From: Ceratothoa steindachneri
Lineage: Eukaryota > Arthropoda > Malacostraca > Isopoda > Cymothoidae
Reading direction: 5' to 3'
Length of the DNA stretch: 64,000 nt
Assembly (NCBI GenBank): GCA_963969495.1
Contig: OZ018330.1
Span: 68,309,936 to 68,373,935 of the forward strand
Shown here: positions 23,426-33,985 of the stretch, piece after piece
How positions within the stretch are numbered: position 1 is the first letter of the stretch
Layout of the letters: every line of letters begins with the position of its first letter
Translations under genes and position numbers: made by a program
Notes under the pieces: generated by a model
The model's input: the letters and a program-made list of their open reading frames with translations, nothing else
Told to the model about the DNA's origin: nothing
Database searches by the model: none

Positions 23426-26400
23426 CTAACGTCTCACTTATAACTCCTTAAAAAAGTGAGATTGAGAAGAATTAATTACTCCAGTTTAAACAGTCTCCTA
23501 TCAACATCGAAACTGCTAAAGAAAACAATATTTTCATAACCAACAGACTTATCCCCAAAATAGAGTACTAGGTTTGACAATTATTAAGACAAACTACATA
23601 ATGAGTACGAAATATTTCTATGTGTGGCACCTGTTTTATATTAAAAGCGTTCTATTAATCAACATTGATTTATTACTATTAAGCTTACAGAAACAAGAGT
23701 TAAGAAGAAATACATGGTCATTATTTCTAACATATGTATGAAATCATGCAACATTGTTATTTGGCACTCACTCATTTAAGCCGTTGAGAACAGTGGAGAA
23801 GAAGTAATTGTAAACGAAAGGAGGAGCATATGTGCAACAAATTAAATGAAGTATTACTGAATTCTGTAACGGAAAGATGGAGTGAAACACTGAATAACAA
23901 ATGAATATTAAACCTGCAGTGGCGAGGTAGTGTACCTGTAATTGCAGAAGCTTCGTTGTTGCAGACGTATCGAGTCAGTGAGATGTGCGTAAAGGTGGTA
24001 CTTGTGTTTTTGTGTGTGCATATTAATAACATCGTCTTTCTCTCTTCATCAATCTAATACAGGGCATGTTTGGTACCCATCTTATTTTTAGTAAGATAAA
24101 ACAATAAATTAGATGAAAATTAGAATAAGCAGGAGAACCTGCTTACGGGTATTAAATGCCTTAATCAACTCATGGTGGCTTTCTGTGTCTCCTTCCTTGA
24201 GGCAACCAGAGATGAGTTAGGTGAGAGTTGCTGGTTGGTTTACGATTATACTTTGCATGTCATTTTTTTCTCTTTTCCTCCTTATTTCTAATAAAAGAAT
24301 TTTCTTTAGGCAAAAAATAAAGAATATTTGAAGCAAGTGTCAAATTAAGCCAAAATCTGATTTTTAAAAATAGCTTCGATTCATCCTTTCGGGCGAATTT
24401 TTGGAGTTTACGATACCTTTAAAACGTATTAAATTAAGTCACCTCATTTGTCTCTATCTATAGCAAAATCGGCTTAGTCTTATGTCTTCTTTTCGCGATA
24501 ATTTCGCTTACTCGGGATCCATAAACATCAGGGTTTTCGTTCGCTAGTTCATTGTTCGAAAGTCTATTTATATGGAAGTGTTTCCCTCGTGATCGGCTTT
24601 GGTCATTCTTCACGAATCACAACTATGGTTTCTTCAGCGCTGTTCGTTTGGCAAACCCTAACTTTCTATAAACATTGCTGAATGAGTATTGGTGAAGCCA
24701 TTATATTCTTGTATTTACTCAATATTTTATTTTATTTTGTGCTATGTCGTGGAAAAAAGTGTACTTAATATATTGTATTCAGTTGAATTTCGTCGTTTTT
24801 ATTTTGCGAATTTTATATCCTAATTTAGACCGGTTTCTTCTTCCCATTATTAGCCCGGGCAACCGCATTGACAACGGCTTTTCCTTGCAATCTGTCTCAG
24901 TAATTTTTTTCATTTCTCATAAATTTCAATCATTGGCCATTCTTTTGGTTAACTAAACTTTCAGCTGCACTTTGATTTTTTGATACCTTAAACCACCTAA
25001 CTTGAGTACAAGGTTTTAATAAACAGAAACATACATCTACATAGCCTAAACTACCCAACTTAGATGCAATAATTCACTAAGATTGTAATGTCAGGTCACA
25101 AGATTGAACATTTTCTATAATGTATCTTAAATAGAATATTCTAGTTTGCAGCGTTGATATAGGATTATTATACCCAAGAAAGCAATCATCTACAAATACC
25201 TTATAAGCAAATCTTTACATGATTAAAATTTCATTGCATCATGTCTTGAGCAGGTCAAAGTAGTGAGATTTCTGACTAATAGGGTTCGTCTGTATGCATT
25301 TTTGTGTGCGTCTTTATGAATACAGTGTCATCAGGCGCGATTACACAGCGTGGCATCAAAAGTTTAATTTTCAAGTATGAAAAGAAGGTTCTTTGAGGTC
25401 ATTTGACTCGTAAATCAAGGGCCCATGCCCTTAAGATTTATCTTGCAAAAGTTATGGCATCAACAACACTTCTTAAGAGAAGAATTGGCGACGAGGTTTC
25501 ATAGCACCAAACGACGAGCTATATCATTAAATTAGCGCTGGGAGAGAAATTTCTATTCGGTAAATTCCAGGCATAGCTGAAAACATTGATCGAGCTCCAG
25601 AATACTGCTCTATCATCATCGCCCGCGGGAGTTAAATTTTTTCAAGATTTTGTGATTATAATAATTCCATATGTCGAAATATCTGGAAAAGAGAGCAAGT
25701 TTTTTTTCAGTTTTTAGGTTATTGTTGAAAATTAAGATGACAGGCTTGAGCAGAAGAAACATTTGTGAAATATTTAGAAAACGGAGCTGTTTGACTTTTA
25801 ATTAAATATCAAGGAACTTAAAACCTGCTTGAAATTACTACATTTAAAATTATTAAAATGAGACTTCCATTTAAAAACTTCATTCTAGCAATAATGACAA
25901 AAAAATATCCCTCGCAGCAGGTGATAAGCATCCACTGTATTGTAATAAATACGAGCCGAGAAGTGAGCACATATATAAGAGTCAGAGAGAGCTGGAGGAG
26001 ATTCAAGTTAGGGAACTGCTAAGGTCAAGTTCGAAGACCTCGGAATTCGGGTTAGCGAGAGCCAAATCAGAAATCCTGCAAAAAAGAGGGGCAATATTGA
26101 ATAAGAAGGACGCACGCATTCTAATCAACTAAAGCCTGTAATACTTCTTCGACAGTTTAAATATCCTTCTACGAGTAATATTTCGATGGCAAAGACGATC
26201 TATCACAATTTATAAAGGTACAAAAGGAGAATATTTGAACCCAATTCTCCAACGCAATTTTCTTCTATGATGCCATCTTGAAATGCTTACGTTACTTATA
26301 CGTTTTTGTTTGTTGTTTTTTTAATTCTAATATTAGTTATTTTTTATTTTACTTAAACCATGTAGAAAACTAGGGATAGTAAGGTATTTAAGCATGTTTG

Positions 26401-26584
26401 GTATAATTTAATGTTCAAAAAGGAAATTAATAAATTTCGATTTATCCTCACACAAAAGGGTTAGATTGCGAACATAAAATTATAGAGAAAGAGGTGGCCT
26501 GACTGACGTGTGGATGGGAGTTTACCATTAATGAACCATTTCATTTTCGTTGTGACAGAAGCATTCTTTCCCGAAGTAATAAAA
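23426..26584. other. No gene recognised
   Basis: AT-rich single-copy-looking sequence. The ORFs are short and have no domain. No repeat, RNA gene or transposon end could be assigned. Confidence 0.5.
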
Positions 26585-26812
26585 AAGTCTACATCGAGGT
26601 GTAAGTTCAACAAATCGGCTTTTGTGGGGCCTTTTTATCGAACGGACATCTCTCTTCCCCAGCCAGAACATTGGTGGACTGGTTTAATTTTTCTCTTGAA
26701 GTGATGATCCATTACTTCGAAAAGAGCTCAAAGGAAATCAGCAGCCCAGGGAAAACGGTGAAAATAGACGAGGCCAAATTCGGAAAGCAAAAGTTCTCAG
26801 CAACGATGTAGT
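26585..26812 (+). pseudogene. Merlin (IS1016/ISXO2-like) transposase fragment
   Basis: In one frame: DWFNFSLEVMIHYFEKSSK followed directly by EISSPGKTVKIDEAKFGKQK. In Merlin transposases a GPGKTVEIDESKFGKRKY motif carries the first catalytic aspartate (IDE); here it is IDEAKFGKQK. Upstream, in another frame, RCKFNKSA and DISLPQP resemble the preceding domain. The frame stops at about 26810 and the rest of the catalytic domain is absent, so this is a dead remnant. No terminal inverted repeats were identified. Confidence 0.7.
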
Positions 26813-28137
26813 AGTTTAGGAATAGCAAGTTATCTAAATTTTTTAAGTTTTGGTAATTCTACTGATTAACGCCAACGAATCGTGTTATTATACATGCTGA
26901 AAATATTTTACTACCTCTAACCTTTTACATCGTTGTTCAGAAAATAAAAATGAACTAATATTAACATTAAAAACAAACCAGCGAGCGTAACATAGGCAGT
27001 CTCATGACATTTGAAGATGGCTTCGAGGAAGAATTATTGAGTTGTAGAATCGGGTTGAATTATTGTCTTTTTGTAACTTTACAGAAGGGGATAGACGCTC
27101 TTTGCCATCAAAATATTAATCCTAAGACATTATTACAACGATACTAAGAAGTATTACAGGCTTTAAGAGTCTAAAACGCGTTCGTTACGCTTATTAAATA
27201 TTGCCCAAAGAGGGGGTCAAGGATTAGGGTTTGATATTTGGGCACTTCCTACCTTGTTGACTGTTTTGGTCACTGAATACATCAGTCCATAATCAAATGG
27301 CTCCCTTTCATCGGAAATAGCCTCATTCCACAAGCTTCATGGTCAGATTTATTTATTGTCCTTAGAGAAGCGAGGTTAGTCCCTCTGCAGATAGAAGCGA
27401 GAGAAAGGTGTTGAAATTTGGATTAGAATAAATTACTAGGGGGTGAGGAACAGGGCCAAATTGAATAACATATTGGATATGGCCTATTTCTATTATAGAA
27501 GAAAGTAGATAAATCGGCCTGAATTATTAGGTGAGGGACGGACATGGGGTCAAGGGAAAGAAAGACGATCAAGAAACTTAAACAATGTGTGTGAATTATT
27601 TATGTTATCAGTGCAGATACAGCGGAGGTTAGCTTCATAGACAGATTTCAGAATACTTATGTAGTCATGCGTACCAATGAAGTAAGCGAGTGATCTGGTT
27701 ACTCTCTCAGTATCGCGAATACGAGAATCCATAAGACCTCTTTCACAAGGATGCCTCTGTTTCTTTGTTCTGCAAATACTATAAGAGAACCAGTGCCATG
27801 CCTTCGGAAGAAAGAAGTGGGGAGAAGGGGGCTAATTTACTTCAAAGAGGAGGAGAGGATCCTCTACGAAGAGATAAGAGACTCGCTAATGTCAGCTGTA
27901 AGAGTGGTTAATTCCATCGATGAAAGAGGTCAAAGGCAAGATCCCAGTGTCATCAGTTTCCGATTAATAGAGGAAAGCGGCCGATGACGAGACGTGTGGG
28001 CAGGATATACGACAAGACTTTGTTGAAGAGGAAGAGCAAACACACCCTAATAAGTATGTAGTCAGAAATTTCCGTAGTGGAAATCAAATACATTTCCCAC
28101 GTATGGGTAGAGAAAGAGACGATTTAAGGGGATACGG
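26813..28137. other. No gene recognised
   Basis: One 78-codon plus-strand frame (27751-27987) has ordinary composition but no motif I recognise and no support as a gene. Confidence 0.4.
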
Positions 28138-28325
28138 CCCTTTCGTCTAAAGCCCTTTGGTCTAAAGCACATTTGTCTAAAGAACTTTTGTCTAAAAGAA
28201 CTTTGGTCTAAAGGAACTTTGGTCTAAAGGAACTTTGGTCTAAAGGAACTTTGATCTAAAAGAACTTTGATCTAAAGGAACTTTGGTCGAAAGGAACTTT
28301 CGTCTAAAAGGACTTTCCTCTATAA
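28138..28325. repeat. 16-17-bp tandem repeat, ~12 copies
   Basis: Unit GGAACTTTGGTCTAAA, with variation at the GG/GA/CG positions. The four central units are almost identical and the outer ones are diverged. 28326-28835 beyond it contains nothing assignable. Confidence 0.93.
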
Positions 28326-28833
28326 GTTCTTCCAGCTAGGTATTTTCTAAAACAAAATAGTATTTTTTTAAATTTATTCCTCTTTAATGTAATTAATAAA
28401 GTTTCTTTATTTAAAAAAAGCAACATTCAGAATGAAACTAGGTTATAAGCAATACTCCAGAGGTAATTCTCCATAGAACGATTGCTGTAGTCTGTCACAA
28501 TATTCATGATTCGTCTCTGTCGAGGAATAGATCACTTCCCAGACAATACGTCTATATATACATATATGTATCTATTGGTTGGGAGGACAGAGATAAAAGC
28601 CACGAGAATATGTATATATATAGTTACATACACATATATCCTCTAATGCACGTACGCGTACTTCGCTACGTACAAGTACGTTCACTTCGTAAAAGTAATC
28701 CGTTGATTACGAAGTATAAGAGTGCGATTTTAATACAGGGGCCGATAGCGTTTAATGAGTTTACCAAGTGGCAGTTCAAGGATATATTTAAAGGGTGAAA
28801 ACCAAAAATGTAATTTTAATAAGTCACCAGTTA

Positions 28834-28835
<2 letters not shown>

Positions 28836-28918
<83 letters not shown>
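28836..28918. repeat. (TA)n array, 83 bp
   Basis: Uninterrupted TA dinucleotides. Ile-Tyr ORFs across it are artefacts. Confidence 0.98.
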
Positions 28919-28919
<1 letters not shown>

Positions 28920-29943
28920 GGGAAATATGGAAAATGTAAATAGAGGTAATATTGACAGATTATAAAAAATTGGCAATCGGGTATCGTTAATTACTTGTTC
29001 ATTAGCTTTTAAATGGGATACTATAAATCAGTTATACAGAAGGAATATTTAAAAGTCGGAAAGCGGGTCGATTAACGGGAGATGCAATCGTTTTACCTTA
29101 AAAAGAGTCCTCGAGGAAGCGGACTTCTTTAGCGAGTCAGCGCGGGGGAATGGAGACGGAAAATGGTCGTGATTCTTGGCTGAATATCCTGATAGTGACG
29201 AGGATGAAGGGGAAGGGGGACCAGAAGACGAGTTCACGATCCTCCTTAAAGACGGACGAAGGCACCTCTGCTCCAGAGAGAGAAGTGCAACCTCTAAAAA
29301 TCGAGACTCTGACGCGGCTCGGCGTGAAATTTCACACGGGAAACTGGAGATTCTTGAAGGAGAGTCTGATGAGACGAGAAGAACCCCTGCCAGTCCTTCG
29401 GGGGCAAAACGATTCGAGGCTTTGCTCTGAATAGAGTAAGCCTTCACAAAAGAGTTGGATCTGCCTGGTGAGATCCAACCTCGATGGTATACACGAATAC
29501 CAGGGACTTGAGAAAACAGATACAAGATCTGAACCGAAGGCGACGAGATCTCAAACTCAATCTGCCGATCTTTGAAAAACCCAGGATATTTATATGACGG
29601 CCATTTTTATGGTGCTCCTTTGCTGCAAGATACAGACGTCTGAGAGAAAGCTTCCGGCGCCGAGAGGAATTAGCTTTTGTCGACCGACACCGGTCTTAAT
29701 CGTCTCCAATGACGTGGGTGGGAACTTTCGGCTATGCTTTTCCCGACTACAGAGATTAGCATTTCGTCGGTGAGGTGAAAGCTTTTAGAGCTCAGCTTAA
29801 CTAATATTCAAATTTTTTCTTCTTTCATTTTTCTCCTTGGATACAGAGCTTTTTTACTCCACGTGAATTTAAAGTTAGAAGAGATAGAGAGGGAAGGAAT
29901 TCAAGAAAAAAAAGAAAGGGGTATTCTTCTTGGCGTCCCATTT
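28919..29943. other. GC-richer patch with one unassigned ORF
   Basis: A plus-strand frame at 29176-29430 has an acidic start (YPDSDEDEGEGGPEDEFT) followed by a charged stretch. I do not recognise the family. It could be an exon or a gag-like scrap. An antisense frame over the same bases is also open, which lowers the coding case. The rest of the patch has nothing assignable. Confidence 0.3.
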
Positions 29944-30261
29944 TCACTTACATGCCTCACTTCCAAAGATGTAGTTTCTTTCGCGTGGCAACAGCTTCCG
30001 GCTTGCATAAGCAATAGGATAGCTATTGCCATCTTCTTCGTACTGCAGCAACACGCAACCTATGCTATAGTTGCTAGCATCCATACGGATTCCAAACAAT
30101 TTGTTCAGGTTCGGGAGCCGCAATATGGGGGAGGATATCAGCCTATCCTTCATCTCCTGGTAGTGGTCAATTGCTTTGTGGCTCCAAACGAGGGAATCTG
30201 GGGAGTTTTTCTTAAGGAGGGAGTTCAGAGGGGGTGCATTTATTCCGTTATGTGCGTGCAT
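29944..30261 (-). pseudogene. Ty3/Gypsy pol fragment (RT end and RNase H)
   Basis: A minus-strand frame of 105 codons contains PLNSLLKKNSPDSLVWSHKA and ILRLPNLNKLFGIRMDASNY, then GCVLLQ and PIAYASRKLLPRERNY. This is the connection between RT and RNase H in Ty3/Gypsy polyproteins; MDASN is the first RNase H catalytic block. Only this piece survives and neither flank continues it. No LTR could be paired with it. Confidence 0.88.
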
Positions 30262-31795
30262 TGTTTAGTCAATATTCAGTTGTTTATATATTGGAGGTTT
30301 ATTCACGTATACTTTCTTATTTAATATAAAGGTTTCTTAAGACTTCCACTTGAGAACATTTTTGTTTCACTTCACTATAGTAGTTTGGTGTTGCACTGGA
30401 TTTTTCTTTGTTACCACCATTATACACCTATTTTACTATCTAGTTTCTACTCTGTTTCACTTCGTTTACGTTCATCTTTGTAGTTTTGGTCACTTTATTT
30501 GTCTCATTCGGTTAGTCAGTTTTGGAGGTCACTTTCTAAGGCGACTTATTAGGTAATTTTTGTCATGTATGCTAAGGGGGTATCACGTTCGGTAAAACTC
30601 CTAAGGACATGGTGACTTTTCTTGAATAGTTTTTAACCTTAATTATGTGCAAAATCATGTTTTGACTATTCCGTGGTGAATTCTTTCACTAGGGAATCTG
30701 GAGTTTGAAAGAGTGTTCATTCAAGTGATGGTGTTTTCTGCAAATGTCGGCACTAGTTGAATACTAATTTGCTCGTTTCCGCACTGGAAAATATATACAA
30801 CTTCGCCGCAAGCGATGTTGTTTGCCGTCGGAAGTGGTTCCCATTCGGTTCAAGGTGCGGTGGTAAGTGCTTAGCGTCCTCTCGCTGATTTGGGTTCCGG
30901 GCTCCAGTTTGACTCGTTTGCTTCGTTATTGCCCCGAAAGTTTCCGAAAGACGCCGGTTGAAGGTCCGTTTGTCCGTGAGATACCCCCTTAGGCCTCTTT
31001 GTCCGCGTGAACCTCTCCCTCTCTCTGACATAAGGATTTTCTTGATGACTTTTCAGATGAAATTCAGAAGTGATATCAACCTGTATCTGGTTCCGGAATG
31101 AAGATCATTTTGGCTAGTTTGAAGTCGTTTGGGAAATATCCGGAGTTCAGGTACGCATTAAATATGTTTTTCATCGATGCAATGATGTTGCCAGGTACCT
31201 TGCTCAGTGTGAATATGGCAATTCTTGAGAAACCTGTCGTTTTCTGTTTGAATAAGTATATACATTATAACGCTCTTTATTTCTTCAATGGCTGTTTTTG
31301 TCCCCAGTCCCAGATTCTCTTCCCTTTTTCCTCTTGGCGATAGGGAATGGTGAGATTTTCCCTGGCAGTTTTAGGGATATCCGTCAAACATCTCACCTTT
31401 TTCTGGATTAAAGTCTGCATTTTCCTTTGGTGTTAGTGAAAACACAGTCTTCCAATGGCGTCTGAACTTTTGTTCGATGGTTCTATTTTCTCTTTTTTTT
31501 CCTTGTTCATTTCGTATCGATATTTTTATGCTTGCATGTCTTTATTTTTATTTTATTGATTTGGCTCCAGTTTTCTTTTGATGACTTTTCTTAGTCAATC
31601 TCTTTGATGAGACTATACCATATGTTTACTTGTTGTTCTTTTATGAGATGCCTCATGTCTTCTTTCCTTCTTCTCAGTGCCATTTATGTTTATCTAGTTA
31701 GTCTGAGTATCGCTATTTGGGTATAGTCAAAGCATAGTTGACTATTTTTTTCCCCTCATCTCTTCTCTCCATCTTAGATGAGGGAGTATACAGTG
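30262..31795. other. No gene recognised
   Basis: Short ORFs only. A basic minus-strand frame at 30753-31031 (SERGRGSRGQRGLRGYLTDK) has no recognisable domain. Confidence 0.4.
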
Positions 31796-31805
31796 TCACT
31801 TTTTC

Positions 31806-31847
<42 letters not shown>

Positions 31848-31858
31848 TACCGAAAAAG
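31796..31858. repeat. (TA)n at the centre of a palindrome
   Basis: CTTTTTCGGTA precedes and TACCGAAAAAG follows a ~36-base TA run (31808-31843), forming an inverted repeat. Confidence 0.9.
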
Positions 31859-32230
31859 CTTTTAAAACATGCTTCGCAATGTCGATCGGGACAGAGAAAG
31901 AGAGAGAAATTAAATGGAAATTTAAAGGACAAAGAAGAAATTGAGTTAAACGCGGCGAATACACAATGTCTAATTCTCATGACCGCGAGAGAATGATGAA
32001 ATAAATCCAAATCACTGCAAGAAAGAGAGAACGGGGTTTTGTTTTCTTCGGAAATAGTTATTTCCTACTTCGAATAAATCCGAGTTGGGGTGGGATTAGA
32101 AAAAAAGCACACTGAGGCAGTGAGCTACCACTTTGTTCAACTCAATTTCTCCTTTGTCGTTTAAATTTCCATTTATTTTCTCTCTCTTTCTCAGTCCCGA
32201 TCGACCTTGCGAAGCGTGCCTTAAAATCTT
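31858..32230. repeat. Inverted ~90-bp repeats enclosing a reversed SINE piece
   Basis: 31858-31945 (CTTCGCAATGTCGATCGGGA, AAGAGAGAGAAATTAAATGG) is repeated in reverse complement at 32139-32230. Between them, 31965-32137 is a reversed, truncated copy of the SINE found at 32250-32475: it includes the tail and B-box side but lacks the A box. Confidence 0.85.
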
Positions 32231-32249
32231 GTCTATTCGGAAGATTTTT

Positions 32250-32475
32250 GGTCGTCCGGGGAGCCGAGTGGTTAAAGGCTCGGTTTAATTGATATCAAAG
32301 CGGTTGCTAGCTGCCTCAGTGTGCTTGGTTCGAATCTAACCCCAGCTCGGGTTTTTTCGAAGTATGAAATAGCTATTTCTGAAGAAAAAATTTTTCGGTT
32401 TTCTCTTTCTTGCAGTGTGTTGGATTTATTTCATCATTCTCTCGCGTTCATGAGAGATATACATTAGGTTAGGTT
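32250..32475 (+). mobile_element. tRNA-derived SINE
   Basis: The RNA polymerase III promoter is visible: A box within GAGCCGAGTGGTTAAAGG (about 32261) and B box GGTTCGAATCTAACC (about 32327). The head resembles a class II tRNA (Ser/Leu type), but the acceptor arm does not close and the sequence continues into a tRNA-unrelated body that is also present in the reversed copy at 31965-32137. That makes it a SINE rather than a functional tRNA gene. The parent tRNA is uncertain. Confidence 0.75.
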
Positions 32476-32767
32476 ATTTTTTGTAATATTGTTGGTTATT
32501 TGTCACATTCTGTTTTATTTTGATGGTAGTAACATTGATATTGGTTTTTTTTTATTAAAGGCAATCATCCACAGAGACGTGAATTCGCTTTGGGGTACCT
32601 TCTGAACCTTCTTCTTGTAGAGCAGCAACTATTCGCTCCTTTTCCTCTGGTTTGATTGTGATTTCATCAAAAAAGGACTCCCTAACTAATAATTTCATAA
32701 AAAGGAGTCCCTTAGCAAATTCTTTCATATAAAAAAGGATTTTCCAGCTAATTTCTTACATCAAAAT

Positions 32768-33366
32768 CAAAGCTGGGCGTTGCGGCAACGAGTTGCGACT
32801 TTGCGACTTTGCCGCACTATGAATTTCGTAGTCGCAAAGTCAAAAGTCGCAAACATTTTGAAAAAGTCGGACTAAGCTAAGTCGCACCACCAATTTTCCG
32901 TGACTTTTGCCGCGACTCTGAACAGGAACAAAGACGACTTTTTTGAAAGAAATTGCTATTCTGCACGGCCATGGACGACTTCAGGGCCAAGAGGTCCTCC
33001 CTGGATGAGATCAACTTTGAGGAGCTTGTGTTCCTCAAAGGGAACATGGACTTCCTGGAGGAGAAGATGGGCCAGGAGGACATGGAGAAGGAGGAGGAGG
33101 ATGACCTATAGATATTAGTTTAGGCTGTGTTTTAACTAAAAAATAATCAATATGTGTTTTGCTGCCTTATAAAAGCATGTTTCTGTTATCGCGCTAAAGT
33201 TAACTTTTTAATTTAGCGGAGTCGTACCGGAGAAAAAAAGGCTCAGTCGCAAAGTCGCCATTCGCACTGGGGGGTACAAAAATAGAGTCGCAAAGTCCCA
33301 CTCGCACTCGCACCAGATCCGGCGGCAAAGTCGCACCTGAAAAAATTAAAGTCGCGCCTAGCTATG
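32768..33366 (+). mobile_element. Non-autonomous hAT element, 599 bp, with 8-bp target duplication
   Basis: The identical octamer ATCAAAAT flanks it at 32760-32767 and 33367-33374. The ends form a short inverted repeat: CAAAGCTGGGCG at the left and, reversed, CATAGCTAGGCG at the right (10 of 12). An 8-bp duplication and a CARAG-GGGC-type end are hallmarks of hAT. Subterminal regions carry multiple copies of AGTCGCAAAGTCGC in both orientations, as expected of transposase-binding repeats. The interior keeps only the very end of the transposase gene. Confidence 0.85.
32952..33111 (+). pseudogene. hAT transposase C-terminal (dimerisation) fragment
   Basis: The frame opens after a TGA near 32950, reads LLFCTAMDDFRAKRSSLDEI and then FEELVFLKGNMDFLEE, and ends in an acidic tail before TAG at 33109-33111. 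The pattern LFSxA, KRSSL, LVFLKxN is the hAT dimerisation end. An ATG at 32971 would give a 46-residue peptide, and this segment is markedly more GC-rich than its surroundings. Whether the short peptide is ever made is unknown. Confidence 0.7.
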
Positions 33367-33569
33367 ATCAAAATTAGGACTAAGCCAGCTATTTCTTCCG
33401 AAATGTACCACAAATGTTGAGCGATTACTTTGAATCAAATTGCCGAAATTTCTGTCTTCATAGAGAAAATGATTCTTGTGTAAATTAATGTCATTAGTTG
33501 GTTTAAATTTGGTAAATAAAGTTTCAAATGAATAAAAATATTTAATGTTTATCTGATTTTAGCTATTAA

Positions 33570-33985
33570 TTATACATGATGATATACATAGGTTGAATAA
33601 ATCGGGTAACCCTTTGAAAACGTCTCCAAGTGCAATGTGAGTTCTAGCAATTCACGATAGTCATCGCAAGGCTGCTGTTTCTGAAATAGGGTCTTACAAA
33701 ACTCAATTATAGCATCTTCTCTGACAACCTTTTTTTTCACTCGTTCAAAGTCATTTTTATTAAATCTAGTCCAGTATCTTATGAATCTTTTTTAACAAAG
33801 GTATGTCAGAGCCAAATGAAAGTCTAAAATTGATAGTGAAAACTTTCTGAACTAAATTTAGAGAGTGTGACAAACAAAAAATGAAGTGAGTGTTTGTTGA
33901 AACACAGCACAAGTCCCATTTCGGCACCCGAACTGCTGACCGTCGCTTCGTAACACATTCAATTAACTTTATATGTAACAATCCA
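33570..33985 (-). pseudogene. Transposase-like fragment, family not certain
   Basis: Minus-strand frames give PKWDLCCVSTNTHFIFCLSH and then, after a frameshift near 33770, DAIIEFCKTLFQ and CDDYRELLELTLHLETFSK. Blocks of this kind (DDYRELLEL) occur in uncharacterised, transposase-like proteins scattered in invertebrate genomes, as I recall them. I cannot name the superfamily. Reading is broken and neither end is defined. Confidence 0.35.

Noticed and set aside
26585..26812. Bacterial contamination or horizontal IS1595/ISXO2 sequence
   Set aside because: The motif is shared with eukaryotic Merlin elements, and the flanks are ordinary AT-rich eukaryotic sequence with a decayed frame.
28138..28325. 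CRISPR or operator array from the regular 16-bp spacing
   Set aside because: Head-to-tail minisatellite with no spacers.
28755..28943. Ile-Tyr repeat ORF (and similar ones at 31774, 37217, 43946, 44025, 49252, 58245 and 59550)
   Set aside because: These frames are open only because (TA)n has no stop codon; they are not proteins.
29049..29525. 158-codon minus-strand ORF
   Set aside because: No domain, Ser-rich, and antisense to another open frame; no support on either strand.
29863..30324. 153-codon plus-strand ORF
   Set aside because: Antisense shadow of the Ty3/Gypsy RNase H fragment.
32250..32345. Possible functional tRNA gene
   Set aside because: A and B boxes are good, but the acceptor arm does not pair and the sequence continues into a SINE body present in a second, reversed copy.
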